From: Buttiauxella agrestis | GTDB lineage: Bacteria > Pseudomonadota > Gammaproteobacteria > Enterobacterales > Enterobacteriaceae | Reading direction: 5' to 3' | DNA: 64,000 nucleotides | Assembly (NCBI RefSeq): GCF_900446255.1 | Contig: NZ_UIGI01000001.1 | Span: 2,754,763-2,818,762 of the forward strand | In this document: piece by piece, positions 1 through 12,325 of the stretch | Layout: every line of letters begins with the position of its first letter | Position numbering within the stretch: position 1 is the first letter of the stretch | Position numbers and translations under genes: made by a program | The notes under the pieces: generated by a model | Told to the model about the DNA's origin: nothing | The model's database searches: none | What the model saw: only the letters and a program-made list of their open reading frames with translations

Positions 1-816
1 TTAGATGCCGTCACGCTGATGACCACCGGCAGCAACTTCCTCAACGAGCACATAATTGAAAAAGCCCGTGTGCATTACGCCATCACTAATACCGGTGGGA
101 TTTCGCCAAACGTGGTGCAGGCGCAAGCCGAAGTGCTGTATTTGATTCGCGCCCCGGAAATGGCGCAGGCACAGCATATTTTCGAGCGCATCAATAAAAT
201 TGCCGAAGGCGCTGCGCTGATGACGGAAACCACGGTGAATGTGCGCTTTGATAAAGCCTGTTCGAATTACCTGCCCAACCGCCAGCTTGAAAGCGTGATG
301 TATGAGGCGTTACAGGCGCTTGGCGTGCCGCAATGGAGCGAAGAAGAGCTCGCATTCGCTAAAAAAATCCGCGCCACGCTGACTGAAAACGACCTGCAAA
401 ATAGCTTAAATAATATTGCTAATACCTCCAATGAAGAGGGAAAAGTCTTTGCGCGTCGCCACCGTGAAACGTTGTTGATTGACGAAATCGCGCCGTATCA
501 GCCCAATGACAAAATCCTGCCCGGTTCAACGGATGTGGGTGATGTGAGCTGGAAAGTGCCGGTCGCACAATGTTTTAGCCCGTGCTTTACCGTTGGCACT
601 CCGCTGCACACCTGGCAGTTGGTGAGCCAGGGGCGCACTTCCATCGCACACAAAGGAATGTTGCACGCAGGCAAAGTCATGGCTGCGACTGCACTGCAAT
701 TATTTATCAGTCCACAGACGCTGGAAGCTTGCCAAAGTGAGTTGCACGCACAACTTGCCGAACGCCCGTACCAGTGCCCGATCCCAGCAGGTGTGACGCC
801 GTCACCTTTAAAATAA
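1..816 (+). CDS. abgB: p-aminobenzoyl-glutamate hydrolase subunit B (3' part only)
   Basis: The reading frame is open from base 1, so the gene begins before the window. About 271 C-terminal codons are present, against about 480 residues in E. coli AbgB. AbgB pairs with AbgA to cleave p-aminobenzoyl-glutamate, a folate breakdown product, to p-aminobenzoate and glutamate in the cytoplasm. The visible part is the M20-peptidase C-terminal half, with the segments TGGISPNVVQAQAEVLY, GSTDVGDVSW and GTPLHTWQ conserved in AbgB. The transporter gene abgT follows 41 bases later on the same strand, as in the E. coli abgABT operon. Identification is by remembered similarity to AbgB and by gene order. Confidence 0.93.
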   Translation, partial: LDAVTLMTTGSNFLNEHIIEKARVHYAITNTGGISPNVVQAQAEVLYLIRAPEMAQAQHIFERINKIAEGAALMTETTVNVRFDKACSNYLPNRQLESVMYEALQALGVPQWSEEELAFAKKIRATLTENDLQNSLNNIANTSNEEGKVFARRHRETLLIDEIAPYQPNDKILPGSTDVGDVSWKVPVAQCFSPCFTVGTPLHTWQLVSQGRTSIAHKGMLHAGKVMAATALQLFISPQTLEACQSELHAQLAERPYQCPIPAGVTPSPLK

Positions 817-857
817 TCTAATAAAAACACAACATCACAACAGATAGAGGCCCGCCC

Positions 858-2381
858 ATGAGTCTTTCATCCTTACCGACCCCTTCCGGCTCTGGCAAGC
901 TGTACGGACTGGTAGAAAAAATTGGCAATAAAGTGCCCCATCCTTTTTTGCTGTTCGTGTATTTGATTGTTGTTTTGTCCGTGAGCACCGCCGTGCTTTC
1001 TGCGTTTAACGTCAGCGTTCGTAACCCTGCGGACGGCAATCTGGTGCAGGTTAAAAACCTGTTGAGCGCCGAAGGGGTGCACTGGTTTTTGCCTAACGTG
1101 ATTAAAAACTTCAGTGGATTCGCACCATTAGGGGCCATTCTGGCCCTGGTTTTAGGTGCAGGTCTGGCCGAACGTGTGGGGTTGTTACCGAGTTTGATGG
1201 TGAAGATGGCCTCGCATGTTAGCGCGCGTTATGCCAGCTATATGGTGCTGTTTATCGCTTTCTTTAGCCATATTTCGTCTGACGCGGCGTTGGTTATCAT
1301 GCCGCCGATGGGCGCGTTGATCTTCCTGGCCGTGGGTCGCCATCCGGTAGCCGGTTTGCTGGCAGCGATTGCAGGGGTTGGCTGTGGTTTTACGGCGAAT
1401 TTACTGATTGTGACGACCGATGTGTTGCTTTCGGGGATCAGTACCGAAGCGGCGCACACCATCGACCCGCTGATGCACGTTAGCGTGATTGATAACTGGT
1501 ACTTTATGGCGACGTCTGTGATTGTGCTGTCGATTGTTGGCGGGCTGATTACCGATAAAATCGTCGAGCCGCGTCTGGGTACCTGGCAAGGCGAAAACAA
1601 AGAAAAGCTGCAACAACTTGATGATGTTCAGCGCTTTGGTTTGCGTGTTACCGGCATTGTGTCGCTGCTGTTTATTGCGGTTATCGCTTTGCTGCTGGTG
1701 CCAGAAAACGGCTTACTGCGTGACCCGGTAAAAGGCACGATTATTCCGTCGCCATTTATTAGCGGAATTGTGCCGCTGATTATTCTGTTCTTCTTCGTCA
1801 TCTCCCTGGCCTATGGCATCGCCACGAAGAAAATACGCAAGCAGGCCGATTTGCCGCAACTGATGATTGAACCGATGAAGGAAATGGCCGGTTTTATCGT
1901 GATGGTGTTCCCGTTGGCGCAATTTGTGGCGATGTTCAACTGGAGCAATATGGGCAAGTTTATGGCCGTCGGGCTAACCGATGTGCTGGAAGGTTCCGGG
2001 CTGAACGGTATCCCCGCGTTCCTCGGCCTGGCATTGCTTTCGTCATTCCTCTGTATGTTTATTGCCAGCGGCTCGGCCATCTGGTCGATTCTGGCACCGA
2101 TTTTTGTGCCGATGTTTATGCTGCTGGGTTTCCACCCCGCTTTCGCGCAAATTCTGTTCCGTGTGGCGGATTCTTCCGTGATCCCCCTGGCACCAGTGTC
2201 ACCGTTTATTCCATTATTCTTAGGCTTCCTGCAACGCTATAAACCTGAGGCTAAATTAGGGACCTATTACTCCTTAGTATTACCTTACCCCCTCATCTTT
2301 TTGGGTGTCTGGTTGCTGCTACTGGTGGCGTGGTATCTTGTTGGCTTGCCGATAGGGCCGGGAGTTTACCCGCATCTCTAA
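858..2381 (+). CDS. abgT: p-aminobenzoyl-glutamate transporter AbgT
   Basis: Inner-membrane importer of p-aminobenzoyl-glutamate, AbgT family. The product has 507 residues against about 508-510 in E. coli. It is very hydrophobic throughout, with many membrane segments, for example around residues 28-50 and 85-105, and a long terminal hydrophobic helix. The conserved stretch FFSHISSDAALVIMPPMGAL lies in the N-terminal half. The ATG at 858 is preceded by GAGG. The gene is the last of the abg operon, and ogt begins 16 bases after its stop, so some readthrough into ogt is possible. Confidence 0.95.
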   Translation: MSLSSLPTPSGSGKLYGLVEKIGNKVPHPFLLFVYLIVVLSVSTAVLSAFNVSVRNPADGNLVQVKNLLSAEGVHWFLPNVIKNFSGFAPLGAILALVLGAGLAERVGLLPSLMVKMASHVSARYASYMVLFIAFFSHISSDAALVIMPPMGALIFLAVGRHPVAGLLAAIAGVGCGFTANLLIVTTDVLLSGISTEAAHTIDPLMHVSVIDNWYFMATSVIVLSIVGGLITDKIVEPRLGTWQGENKEKLQQLDDVQRFGLRVTGIVSLLFIAVIALLLVPENGLLRDPVKGTIIPSPFISGIVPLIILFFFVISLAYGIATKKIRKQADLPQLMIEPMKEMAGFIVMVFPLAQFVAMFNWSNMGKFMAVGLTDVLEGSGLNGIPAFLGLALLSSFLCMFIASGSAIWSILAPIFVPMFMLLGFHPAFAQILFRVADSSVIPLAPVSPFIPLFLGFLQRYKPEAKLGTYYSLVLPYPLIFLGVWLLLLVAWYLVGLPIGPGVYPHL

Positions 2382-2397
2382 TTAACCGGAGCGAAGA

Positions 2398-2913
2398 ATG
2401 CTGACACTGCTGGAAGACAAGATCGTTACCCCATTAGGGCCGTTATGGATAATTTGCGACGAGCAGTTCCATTTGCGGGCGGTGGAATGGGAAGAACATA
2501 GCGACAGAATGGTGCAGTTGTTGGGTCTTCATTACGGTGCTGGCGGCTATCAGCGCGTGGCTTGCGCAAATCCTGACGGGTTAAGTGACAAGCTACGCGA
2601 TTATTTTGACGGTGATCTGGCCGTGATTGAAACGCTCCCTACCGCCACGGCGGGAACCCCCTTCCAGCGTGAAGTGTGGCAAACCTTGCGCTCTATCCCT
2701 TGCGGGCAGGTGATGCATTACGGGCAATTAGCAGACCAACTTGGCAGACCGGGTGCTGCACGTGCAGTCGGTGCCGCCAACGGTTCAAATCCGGTGAGCG
2801 TGGTGGTTCCCTGCCACCGCGTGATTGGGCGTAACGGCACGATGACCGGCTATGCGGGCGGCGTGGGACGTAAAGAATGGTTGTTGCGTCACGAAGGATA
2901 TTTGCTGCTGTAG
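2398..2913 (+). CDS. ogt: Methylated-DNA--protein-cysteine methyltransferase Ogt
   Basis: Suicide DNA-repair protein that moves the methyl group from O6-methylguanine (and O4-methylthymine) to its own cysteine. It has 171 residues, exactly the E. coli Ogt length. The active-site motif PCHRVIG is present with the acceptor Cys at residue 139. The downstream helix-turn-helix region contains [17 protein letters not shown]. Its start is 16 bases after abgT, preceded by CCGGAG. Order abgT-ogt-fnr-uspE is the same as in E. coli. Confidence 0.96.
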   Translation: MLTLLEDKIVTPLGPLWIICDEQFHLRAVEWEEHSDRMVQLLGLHYGAGGYQRVACANPDGLSDKLRDYFDGDLAVIETLPTATAGTPFQREVWQTLRSIPCGQVMHYGQLADQLGRPGAARAVGAANGSNPVSVVVPCHRVIGRNGTMTGYAGGVGRKEWLLRHEGYLLL

Positions 2914-3078
2914 TTTCTTTATTGCAGAATTTTATTCTTAATTCTTCGTGGAATAATACGCATTAATATACAGTCCCAGTAATTTCAATAGGATAGCTCT
3001 ATAACCCTGGCGTTATTGTTTGTTTAATTCTGATTGGGCATTCATCATACTTACGTGCTCAAGAAAAAGATGTTAAAA

Positions 3079-3092
3079 TTGACCAATATCAA
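3079..3092 (+). promoter_or_regulatory. FNR-binding site upstream of fnr
   Basis: The bases TTGACCAATATCAA match the FNR consensus TTGAT-N4-ATCAA at nine of ten defined positions. The site lies 17 bases before the fnr start codon, as in E. coli, where FNR represses its own gene. Autoregulation here is inferred from that match and position. Confidence 0.85.
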
Positions 3093-3109
3093 TAACGCCG
3101 AGCATATCT

Positions 3110-3862
3110 ATGATCCCTGAAAAGCGAATTATTCGACGCATTCAGTCTGGCGGTTGTGCTATCCATTGCCAGGATTGCAGCATCAGCCAGTTATGCATCC
3201 CCTTCACGCTTAACGAGCATGAGCTTGATCAGCTTGATAATATTATTGAGCGTAAAAAGCCTATTCAGAAGGGGCAGACCCTGTTTAAAGCAGGTGATGA
3301 GCTGAAGTCGCTGTACGCTATTCGTTCAGGGACCATTAAAAGCTACACCATTACCGAGCAAGGTGATGAGCAAATTACCGGTTTCCATTTAGCGGGTGAT
3401 TTGGTGGGCTTTGATGCCATCGGCACCGGGATGCACCCAAGTTTCGCGCAAGCGCTCGAAACGTCGATGGTCTGCGAAATCCCATTCGAAACCCTTGATG
3501 ATTTGTCTGGTAAAATGCCCAATCTGCGCCAGCAGATGATGCGTTTGATGAGCGGCGAAATTAAGGGCGATCAGGATATGATTCTGCTGCTTTCCAAAAA
3601 GAATGCAGAAGAGCGCCTGGCCGCATTTATCTATAACCTTTCACGTCGCTTTGCCCAGCGCGGTTTCTCGCCTCGCGAGTTCCGTTTGACCATGACGCGT
3701 GGCGATATCGGTAACTATCTGGGTCTGACTGTGGAGACCATCAGCCGTCTGCTCGGTCGTTTCCAGAAAAGCGGTATGTTAGCGGTGAAGGGTAAGTACA
3801 TCACTATCGAGAATATTGATATTCTTTCTCAACTCGCGGGTCAATCGCGTAACGTTGCCTGA
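3110..3862 (+). CDS. fnr: Fumarate/nitrate reduction regulator FNR
   Basis: Oxygen-sensing CRP-family transcription factor that binds DNA as a dimer when its [4Fe-4S] cluster is intact. The length of 250 residues equals E. coli FNR. Cluster ligands Cys20, Cys23 and Cys29 are visible near the N-terminus, and the fourth, Cys122, is in the segment [10 protein letters not shown] cyclic-nucleotide-like beta-roll fills the first half and a helix-turn-helix lies near residues 197-225, including [15 protein letters not shown]. An FNR site precedes the gene. A likely target in this window is the ynfE reductase operon. uspE follows downstream. Confidence 0.98.
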   Translation: MIPEKRIIRRIQSGGCAIHCQDCSISQLCIPFTLNEHELDQLDNIIERKKPIQKGQTLFKAGDELKSLYAIRSGTIKSYTITEQGDEQITGFHLAGDLVGFDAIGTGMHPSFAQALETSMVCEIPFETLDDLSGKMPNLRQQMMRLMSGEIKGDQDMILLLSKKNAEERLAAFIYNLSRRFAQRGFSPREFRLTMTRGDIGNYLGLTVETISRLLGRFQKSGMLAVKGKYITIENIDILSQLAGQSRNVA

Positions 3863-3876
3863 TTTCTCTTTACCTA

Positions 3877-3915
3877 TGCCGGATCACTAAATTTTAGTCG
3901 TTTATTGATCCGGCA
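3877..3915 (+). other. Inverted repeat between fnr and uspE
   Basis: A perfect 10-base inverted repeat, TGCCGGATCA and TGATCCGGCA, flanks a 19-base loop just after the fnr stop codon. There is no run of T after it, so it is more likely an mRNA 3'-end or processing hairpin than a strong terminator. Confidence 0.5.
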
Positions 3916-3998
3916 ATGGCTTATCACCTGTTTCATTCATCACATATAGGTTAGTCTTAATAAACAGACTGTGGTTAAGCAGTTGTAAGGAGACCTGT

Positions 3999-4949
3999 AT
4001 GGCAAAGTATCAAAACATGCTAGTCGCGATAGATCCTAATCAGGACGATCAACCCGCCCTGCGGCGTGCTGTTTATTTGCATCAACGGATTGGTGGCAGG
4101 ATCAAAGCTTTTCTGCCCATCTATGATTTTTCCTACGAAATGACCACCCTTCTGTCGCCAGATGAACGCACCGCTATGCGCAAAGGTGTGATTAGCCAAC
4201 GTGCGGCCTGGATTAAAGAACAAGCCCAGTATTACATCGACTCGGGCGTACCGATTGAAATTAAAGTGGTTTGGCATAATCGTCCGTTCGAGGCGATTAT
4301 TCAGGAAGTGATCGGCAGCGATCATGACTTAGTGCTCAAAATGACGCACCAACATGACAAACTTGAAGCGGTTATTTTCACCCCAACCGACTGGCATCTG
4401 CTGCGTAAATGCCCATGCCCGGTGTGGATGGTTAATGAAAAACCGTGGCCTGAAGGCGGTCGAGCTATTGTTGCCGTTAACCTGGCAAGTGAAGAGCAGT
4501 ACCACAACGCTCTGAATGAAAAGCTGGTTAAAGAGACTATTCGCCTGGCCGACGATGTTAACCACACAGAAGTTCACCTGGTCGGTGCCTACCCTGTCAC
4601 CCCGATTAATATCGCCATCGAACTTCCTGATTTTGACCCAAGCGTTTATAACGATGCGATTCGCGGCCAGCACCTGGTTGCGATGAAAGCGTTACGTCAA
4701 AAATTTGGTATCGATGAAAAAATGACTCACGTTGAAAAAGGATTACCTGAAGAGGTTATTCCCGATCTCGCCGAGCATTTACAGGCCGGTATTGTGGTAC
4801 TTGGTACGGTGGGCCGTACTGGCCTATCCGCCGCGTTCCTCGGTAACACTGCCGAACAAGTTATCGACCATCTGCGTTGCGATTTGTTGGTCATCAAGCC
4901 TGATGAATATCAAACACCGGTAGAACTGGATGACGACGAAGACGATTGA
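3999..4949 (+). CDS. uspE: Universal stress protein E (tandem-type)
   Basis: Cytoplasmic universal stress protein with 316 residues, the same as E. coli UspE. It consists of two tandem Usp domains, about residues 1-145 and 150-305. The second carries the segment [20 protein letters not shown], related to the G-x2-G-x9-G-S/T nucleotide-binding motif of the family. The N-terminus [20 protein letters not shown] is typical. The start is supported by AAGGAG eight bases upstream. It follows fnr and ends in a strong terminator. The acidic tail with repeated Asp/Glu is also seen in E. coli UspE. Confidence 0.96.
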   Translation: MAKYQNMLVAIDPNQDDQPALRRAVYLHQRIGGRIKAFLPIYDFSYEMTTLLSPDERTAMRKGVISQRAAWIKEQAQYYIDSGVPIEIKVVWHNRPFEAIIQEVIGSDHDLVLKMTHQHDKLEAVIFTPTDWHLLRKCPCPVWMVNEKPWPEGGRAIVAVNLASEEQYHNALNEKLVKETIRLADDVNHTEVHLVGAYPVTPINIAIELPDFDPSVYNDAIRGQHLVAMKALRQKFGIDEKMTHVEKGLPEEVIPDLAEHLQAGIVVLGTVGRTGLSAAFLGNTAEQVIDHLRCDLLVIKPDEYQTPVELDDDEDD

Positions 4950-4970
4950 TTTGTCGTTCATGTAGTAAAG

Positions 4971-5003
4971 AAAAGCCCGTTCAAATTAATGAACGGGCTT
5001 TTT
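4971..5003 (+). terminator. Rho-independent terminator of uspE
   Basis: The inverted repeat AAAGCCCGTTCA / TGAACGGGCTTT has a short A/T loop and is followed by a run of T. It starts 21 bases after the uspE stop. Confidence 0.9.
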
Positions 5004-5179
5004 GTTTGGTGGAGTGCTGAACCTTATGCCAGATTTCCATGAGTGGCGGGAAATACTCCCGCCACTGTCCTCTGAAATTTTGTGCTTACGGCCTGATGCA
5101 GGCTAATGATGCCGCCACTTCCATGCCTCCTTTTCGATAGTGGAATTCACACAGTGAATCCCTCAACAGAAAAATAATC

Positions 5180-5266
5180 ATGAGAATTGTCAAACAGATA
5201 ACTATTACGCTGAACAACCTGTTCTTTGACGACATCTTCGCCTCCTGCGTTGCAAACACAAAATGA
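5180..5266 (+). CDS. Candidate 28-residue leader peptide, unknown
   Basis: A short frame from ATG 5180 to TGA 5264-5266 begins MRIVKQITITLNNLF and ends ASCVANTK. I recognise no family. It is proposed only because its last codons cover the first of three mutually complementary segments (GCCTC, GAGGC, GCCTC) that lead into a terminator-like hairpin, as in classical attenuator leaders. The ribosome-binding site is weak. No gene on the same strand follows before the 3' end of pntB. It lies in the 590-base gap 4950-5539, which otherwise holds only the uspE and pntB terminators and no recognisable gene. The E. coli neighbour of uspE, ynaJ, is absent. Confidence 0.3.
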   Translation: MRIVKQITITLNNLFFDDIFASCVANTK

Positions 5267-5334
5267 AGAGGCTACTATCATGGTGTCTAGCATGAGAGGG
5301 CCTCGGGTTGGTTTAACTAACTCGGGGCTTTTTT
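5240..5334 (+). promoter_or_regulatory. Attenuator-like competing hairpins with terminator
   Basis: Segment 1 is GCCTC at 5240-5244, segment 2 GAGGC at 5268-5272, and segment 3 GCCTC at 5300-5304. Segment 3 is also the 5' arm of a terminator (5300-5309 with 5319-5328, including two G-U pairs) followed by six T. Segment 2 can pair with either 1 or 3, which gives a terminator/antiterminator choice. The competing stems are only five base pairs, so the switch is tentative, but the final terminator is convincing. Confidence 0.45.
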
Positions 5335-5483
5335 CTGTCTGCTTTTCACCATTGGGATCGAAGCCTACAGCTTCAGCACCCGGCTATACTTTACTCTTCG
5401 CCCTGTCTCTCGCATACATTATTTTTCCATAGATTCAGTGGGTTAAATGTAATATTGCATTCACGTTATTGATGTTCAGACGT

Positions 5484-5510
5484 AAAAAAACCGCCCCGAG
5501 AAGCGGTTTT
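5484..5510 (-). terminator. Terminator of pntAB
   Basis: On the reverse strand, AAAACCGCTT, a short loop and the matching arm GGCGGTTTTTTT lie about 30 bases after the pntB stop codon. The stem is GC-rich and ends in a T-run. Confidence 0.85.
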
Positions 5511-5539
5511 GGAATACGGCTCGCAATCTTAGCGAACAA

Positions 5540-6931
<1,392 letters not shown>

Positions 6932-6938
6932 TTACCCC

Positions 6939-8987
<2,049 letters not shown>

Positions 8988-9932
8988 ATGAAGCTCAAGA
9001 ACACCCTTCTGGCGTCAGCACTGATTTCCCTGACTACGCTGTCCGCTCAGGCAGCAACGGAACTGACTCCTGATCAAGCTGCTGCTCTTAAACCATTTGA
9101 TCGCATTACCATCACTGGCCGTTTTAACTCGATTGGCGAAGCGGTAAATGCCGTGTCCAAACGTGCTGATAAAATTGGCGCAGCTTCTTTCTATGTTCAG
9201 GACACCAACGATACTGGCAGCAGCGGTAACTGGCGTGTGGTTGCAGATGTCTATCACGCTGATGCACCTAAGGCTGAAGAAAACACCAATCGCGTGATCA
9301 ACGGCGTGACTGAGCTACCGAAAGATCAAGCTTATGCTCTTGAGCCGTTCGATACCGTGACAGTCCAGGGTTTTTATCGCAGTCAACCTGATGTTAACGC
9401 AGCAATCACCCGCGCAGCTAAAGAGAAAGGTGCAGATTCGTTCTACATCGTGCGCCAGATTGACGCAAACTCAGGTGGCAACCAGCGTATTACGGCTTTC
9501 ATCTATAAAAAAGACGCCAAGAAACGTGTTCTGCAAAGCCCTGATGCGATCCCTGCGAACTCAGAGGCAGGTAAAGCTGCGCTGGCAGCCGGTGGCGCTG
9601 CGGCAGCCACAGTTGAAATCCCAGGCGTTGCAACAACCAGCACCCCAACTTCTGACGTTGGCCGTTTCTTTGAAACGCAAACCACGAAAGGTGGGCGTTA
9701 CACTGTAACGCTTCCTGATGGCACCAAAATCGAAGAAGTGAATAAAATCACCGCGGCGCAAATGGTTCCGTTCGATAGTGTGAAGTTCACTGGCCACTAC
9801 GGTAGCAGTACTGAAGTGTCTTACCAGGTGGCGAAACGTGCCGCTAAGAAAGGTGCCAAGTTCTACCACATCACCCGTCAATGGGAAGAGCGTGGCGGCA
9901 ACCTGACTGTCAGCGCTGATTTGTACAAATAA
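8988..9932 (+). CDS. ydgH: Periplasmic DUF1471-repeat protein YdgH
   Basis: Exported protein of 314 residues, the E. coli YdgH length. The start MKLKNTLLASALISLTT at 8988 opens a clear signal peptide cleaved after AQA, near residue 22. Three DUF1471 (YhcN/BhsA/McbA-like) repeats follow, visible as the recurring pattern of FD-x-I/V-T-x2-G-x-F/Y, then K-x-GA-x-F/S-FY. The molecular role is uncertain; single-domain relatives are small stress-induced periplasmic proteins. The frame is open from 8943, but that would put 15 residues before the signal peptide. Confidence 0.93.
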   Translation: MKLKNTLLASALISLTTLSAQAATELTPDQAAALKPFDRITITGRFNSIGEAVNAVSKRADKIGAASFYVQDTNDTGSSGNWRVVADVYHADAPKAEENTNRVINGVTELPKDQAYALEPFDTVTVQGFYRSQPDVNAAITRAAKEKGADSFYIVRQIDANSGGNQRITAFIYKKDAKKRVLQSPDAIPANSEAGKAALAAGGAAAATVEIPGVATTSTPTSDVGRFFETQTTKGGRYTVTLPDGTKIEEVNKITAAQMVPFDSVKFTGHYGSSTEVSYQVAKRAAKKGAKFYHITRQWEERGGNLTVSADLYK

Positions 9933-9950
9933 GTTTTCACATAATCCTAA

Positions 9951-9977
9951 AAAGGGTGGCATTGCCGCCCTTTTTTT
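9951..9977 (+). terminator. Terminator of ydgH
   Basis: AAAGGGTGGC, loop ATT, GCCGCCCTTT and a run of T start about 19 bases after the ydgH stop. Confidence 0.85.
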
Positions 9978-10122
9978 ATTCCGCCGAGCATTTTATGGCT
10001 CATGTCATTGCAAGCAGCTCTTACACTCCGTAAAATCCCGCGCCTTAGTGTTACCCACCATTTTTATGCACAAAAGCATAATAATTATTCTGGGTTTTTA
10101 ATTTGAATTTTACGGGACTGCT

Positions 10123-11505
10123 ATGGAAAAGAAGCTTGGCCTCGCTGCGTTAACGGCATTGGTATTGAGTTCCATGCTCGGCGCGGGTGTATTTAGCCTG
10201 CCGCAAAATATGGCGAGCGTGGCGAGTCCCGCAGCATTGTTGATTGGCTGGGCGATTACCGGTGCGGGCATTCTGTTATTGGCACTGGCAATGCTGGTGT
10301 TAACCCGTCTGCGTCCCGACCTTGACGGCGGCATTTTTACTTATGCACGCGAAGGTTTTGGTGAGCTTATCGGTTTCTTCTCGGCCTGGGGCTACTGGCT
10401 TTGTGCCGTTATCGCTAACGTTTCGTACCTGGTGATTGTTTTCTCTGCACTCAGTTTCTTCACTGATACGCCAGAACTGCGCCTGTTTGGCGACGGAAAT
10501 ACCTGGCAGTCGATTGTGGGTGCATCGGTATTGCTATGGATGGTGCACTTTTTGGTGCTTCGCGGCGTGCAAACCGCAGCCAGCATTAATCTGGTCGCCA
10601 CTCTCGCTAAGCTGCTACCTTTAGGTTTGTTTGTCGTCCTGGCCGCCATGGCTTTCAAACTTTCGACTTTTAGCCTCGATTTCAGCGGCATCGCGCTGGG
10701 TATTCCGGTTTGGGAGCAGGTCAAAAACACCATGCTGATTACCCTTTGGGTCTTCATCGGTGTGGAAGGTGCCGTGGTCGTTTCAGCTCGCGCCCGGAAT
10801 AAAAATGATGTCGGTCGCGCCACCCTTCTGGCGGTCATTGCCGCGTTAGGGGTTTACCTGCTGGTGACATTGCTTTCGTTGGGCGTGCTTGCCCGCCCTG
10901 AACTTGCCGGAATGCGCAATCCTTCCATGGCTGGGTTGATGGTCGAAATGATGGGGCCGTGGGGTGAGATAATTATCGCCGCCGGACTGATTGTCTCAGT
11001 ATGCGGGGCCTATCTGAGCTGGACGATTATGGCCGCCGAAGTGCCCTTTCTTGCCGCCACGCATAAAGCCTTCCCGAAAATTTTTGCGCGCCAAAATGAG
11101 AACAATGCGCCTTCGGCTTCTCTTTGGCTCACCAATATTAGTATCCAGATTTGCCTGGTGCTGATCTGGCTGACGGGTTCGGATTACAATACGCTGCTGA
11201 CGATTGCCTCAGAAATGATACTGGTGCCCTATTTCCTGGTCGGTGCATTTTTGCTGAAAGTTTCGACCCGCCCGTTGCATAAAGCGATTGGATTGGGTGC
11301 ATGTATTTATGGCTTATGGCTGCTTTATGCGTCAGGCCCAATGCATTTACTTCTTTCAGTGGTACTGTATGCGCCGGGTTTGTTAGTCTTCATGTATACT
11401 CGCAGTACGCATAAGCATGACATCAAACTGAATTTAAAGGAAAAATCAGTCATTTTCCTGATGCTGGTGGCAGCGTTCCCTGCAACGTGGATGTTGGTGA
11501 AATAA
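10123..11505 (+). CDS. ydgI: APC-family transporter, ArcD-like basic amino acid antiporter
   Basis: Inner-membrane transporter of 460 residues, equal to E. coli YdgI, which is annotated as a putative arginine:ornithine antiporter. The first membrane segment contains the APC-family glycine motif SSMLGAGVFSLP near residues 16-27, which forms part of the substrate site in family members. About 12-13 membrane helices can be counted. It starts behind a weak ribosome-binding site and is followed 19 bases later by folM. Substrate assignment is inference from the family. Confidence 0.9.
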   Translation: MEKKLGLAALTALVLSSMLGAGVFSLPQNMASVASPAALLIGWAITGAGILLLALAMLVLTRLRPDLDGGIFTYAREGFGELIGFFSAWGYWLCAVIANVSYLVIVFSALSFFTDTPELRLFGDGNTWQSIVGASVLLWMVHFLVLRGVQTAASINLVATLAKLLPLGLFVVLAAMAFKLSTFSLDFSGIALGIPVWEQVKNTMLITLWVFIGVEGAVVVSARARNKNDVGRATLLAVIAALGVYLLVTLLSLGVLARPELAGMRNPSMAGLMVEMMGPWGEIIIAAGLIVSVCGAYLSWTIMAAEVPFLAATHKAFPKIFARQNENNAPSASLWLTNISIQICLVLIWLTGSDYNTLLTIASEMILVPYFLVGAFLLKVSTRPLHKAIGLGACIYGLWLLYASGPMHLLLSVVLYAPGLLVFMYTRSTHKHDIKLNLKEKSVIFLMLVAAFPATWMLVK

Positions 11506-11524
11506 GTACATTAAGGAGTCGTCG

Positions 11525-12250
11525 ATGGAGATTAAAACATCAGCTCGTCCCATTCTGATTACCGGTGCAGGTAAACGGATTGGCCTCGCGTTAGCACGAC
11601 ACTTTTTAGCCCAGCAACAACCTGTGATTATCAGCTACCGCACGCGGTATCCGGCGGTCGCTGAACTGGAACAGGCTGGCGCAATTTGTTTGTTCGGTGA
11701 CTTTTCTACCAATGCCGGCATCACAAAATTTGCCGCTGAGGTAAAGCAACATTGCGACGGGCTGCGCGCCATTTTACATAATGCCAGCGCCTGGCTTGCG
11801 GAGTCACCCGACTTTTCCCCTGCGGAAACCCTGGCCGCCATGCTGCAAATTCACGTCAATGCGCCTTATTTGCTGAACCAATATCTCGAGCCGTTATTGC
11901 GCGGCCATGGCCGGGCGGGTTCCGACATTATTCATTTCACCGATTATGTCGTGGAACGTGGAAGCGATAAGCATATTGCTTATGCGGCCAGTAAAGCCGC
12001 GCTGGATAATATGACGCGCTCGTTTGCCCGTAAGCTGGCGCCCGAAGTAAAAGTGAATGCCATCGCGCCTGCGATGGTCATGTTTAATGAGCATGACGAT
12101 GCCGAATACCGCAAGGCAGCGTTGAATAAGTCGCTGATGAAAATCGCGCCGGGCGAGCAGGAAATCATCGGGCTGGTAGAATACCTGTTGAATAGCGAGT
12201 ATGTGACTGGGCGAACGCACGCCGTAGATGGCGGTCGCCCATTGCGTTAA
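11525..12250 (+). CDS. folM: Dihydromonapterin reductase FolM
   Basis: Short-chain dehydrogenase of 241 residues (E. coli FolM 240) that reduces dihydromonapterin to tetrahydromonapterin with NADPH and has weak dihydrofolate reductase activity. The N-terminal dinucleotide motif ITGAGKRIGLALA is near residues 12-24. The catalytic Tyr-x3-Lys is in AYAASKAALDNM, and the conserved C-terminal region ends in VDGGRPLR. AAGGAG precedes the start. In E. coli ydgC lies between folM and rstA; here rstA follows directly. Confidence 0.96.
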   Translation: MEIKTSARPILITGAGKRIGLALARHFLAQQQPVIISYRTRYPAVAELEQAGAICLFGDFSTNAGITKFAAEVKQHCDGLRAILHNASAWLAESPDFSPAETLAAMLQIHVNAPYLLNQYLEPLLRGHGRAGSDIIHFTDYVVERGSDKHIAYAASKAALDNMTRSFARKLAPEVKVNAIAPAMVMFNEHDDAEYRKAALNKSLMKIAPGEQEIIGLVEYLLNSEYVTGRTHAVDGGRPLR

Positions 12251-12253
12251 ATC

Positions 12254-12287
12254 TGTTTACCCATGATTTATGGTGTAAAAACATTTA
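12254..12287 (+). promoter_or_regulatory. PhoP-box-like promoter of rstA
   Basis: TGTTTA-CCCAT-GATTTA at 12254-12270 resembles the PhoP direct repeat (G/T)GTTTA-N5-(G/T)GTTTA with one imperfect half. Eleven bases after it, CATTTA at 12282-12287 could be the -10 element, the spacing usual at PhoP-dependent promoters. E. coli rstAB is known to be PhoP-activated. The site begins four bases after the folM stop. Confidence 0.5.
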
Positions 12288-12325
12288 GCAGTGTATGTTT
12301 CCCTTTTGATCTGAAGTGCCGGGCT

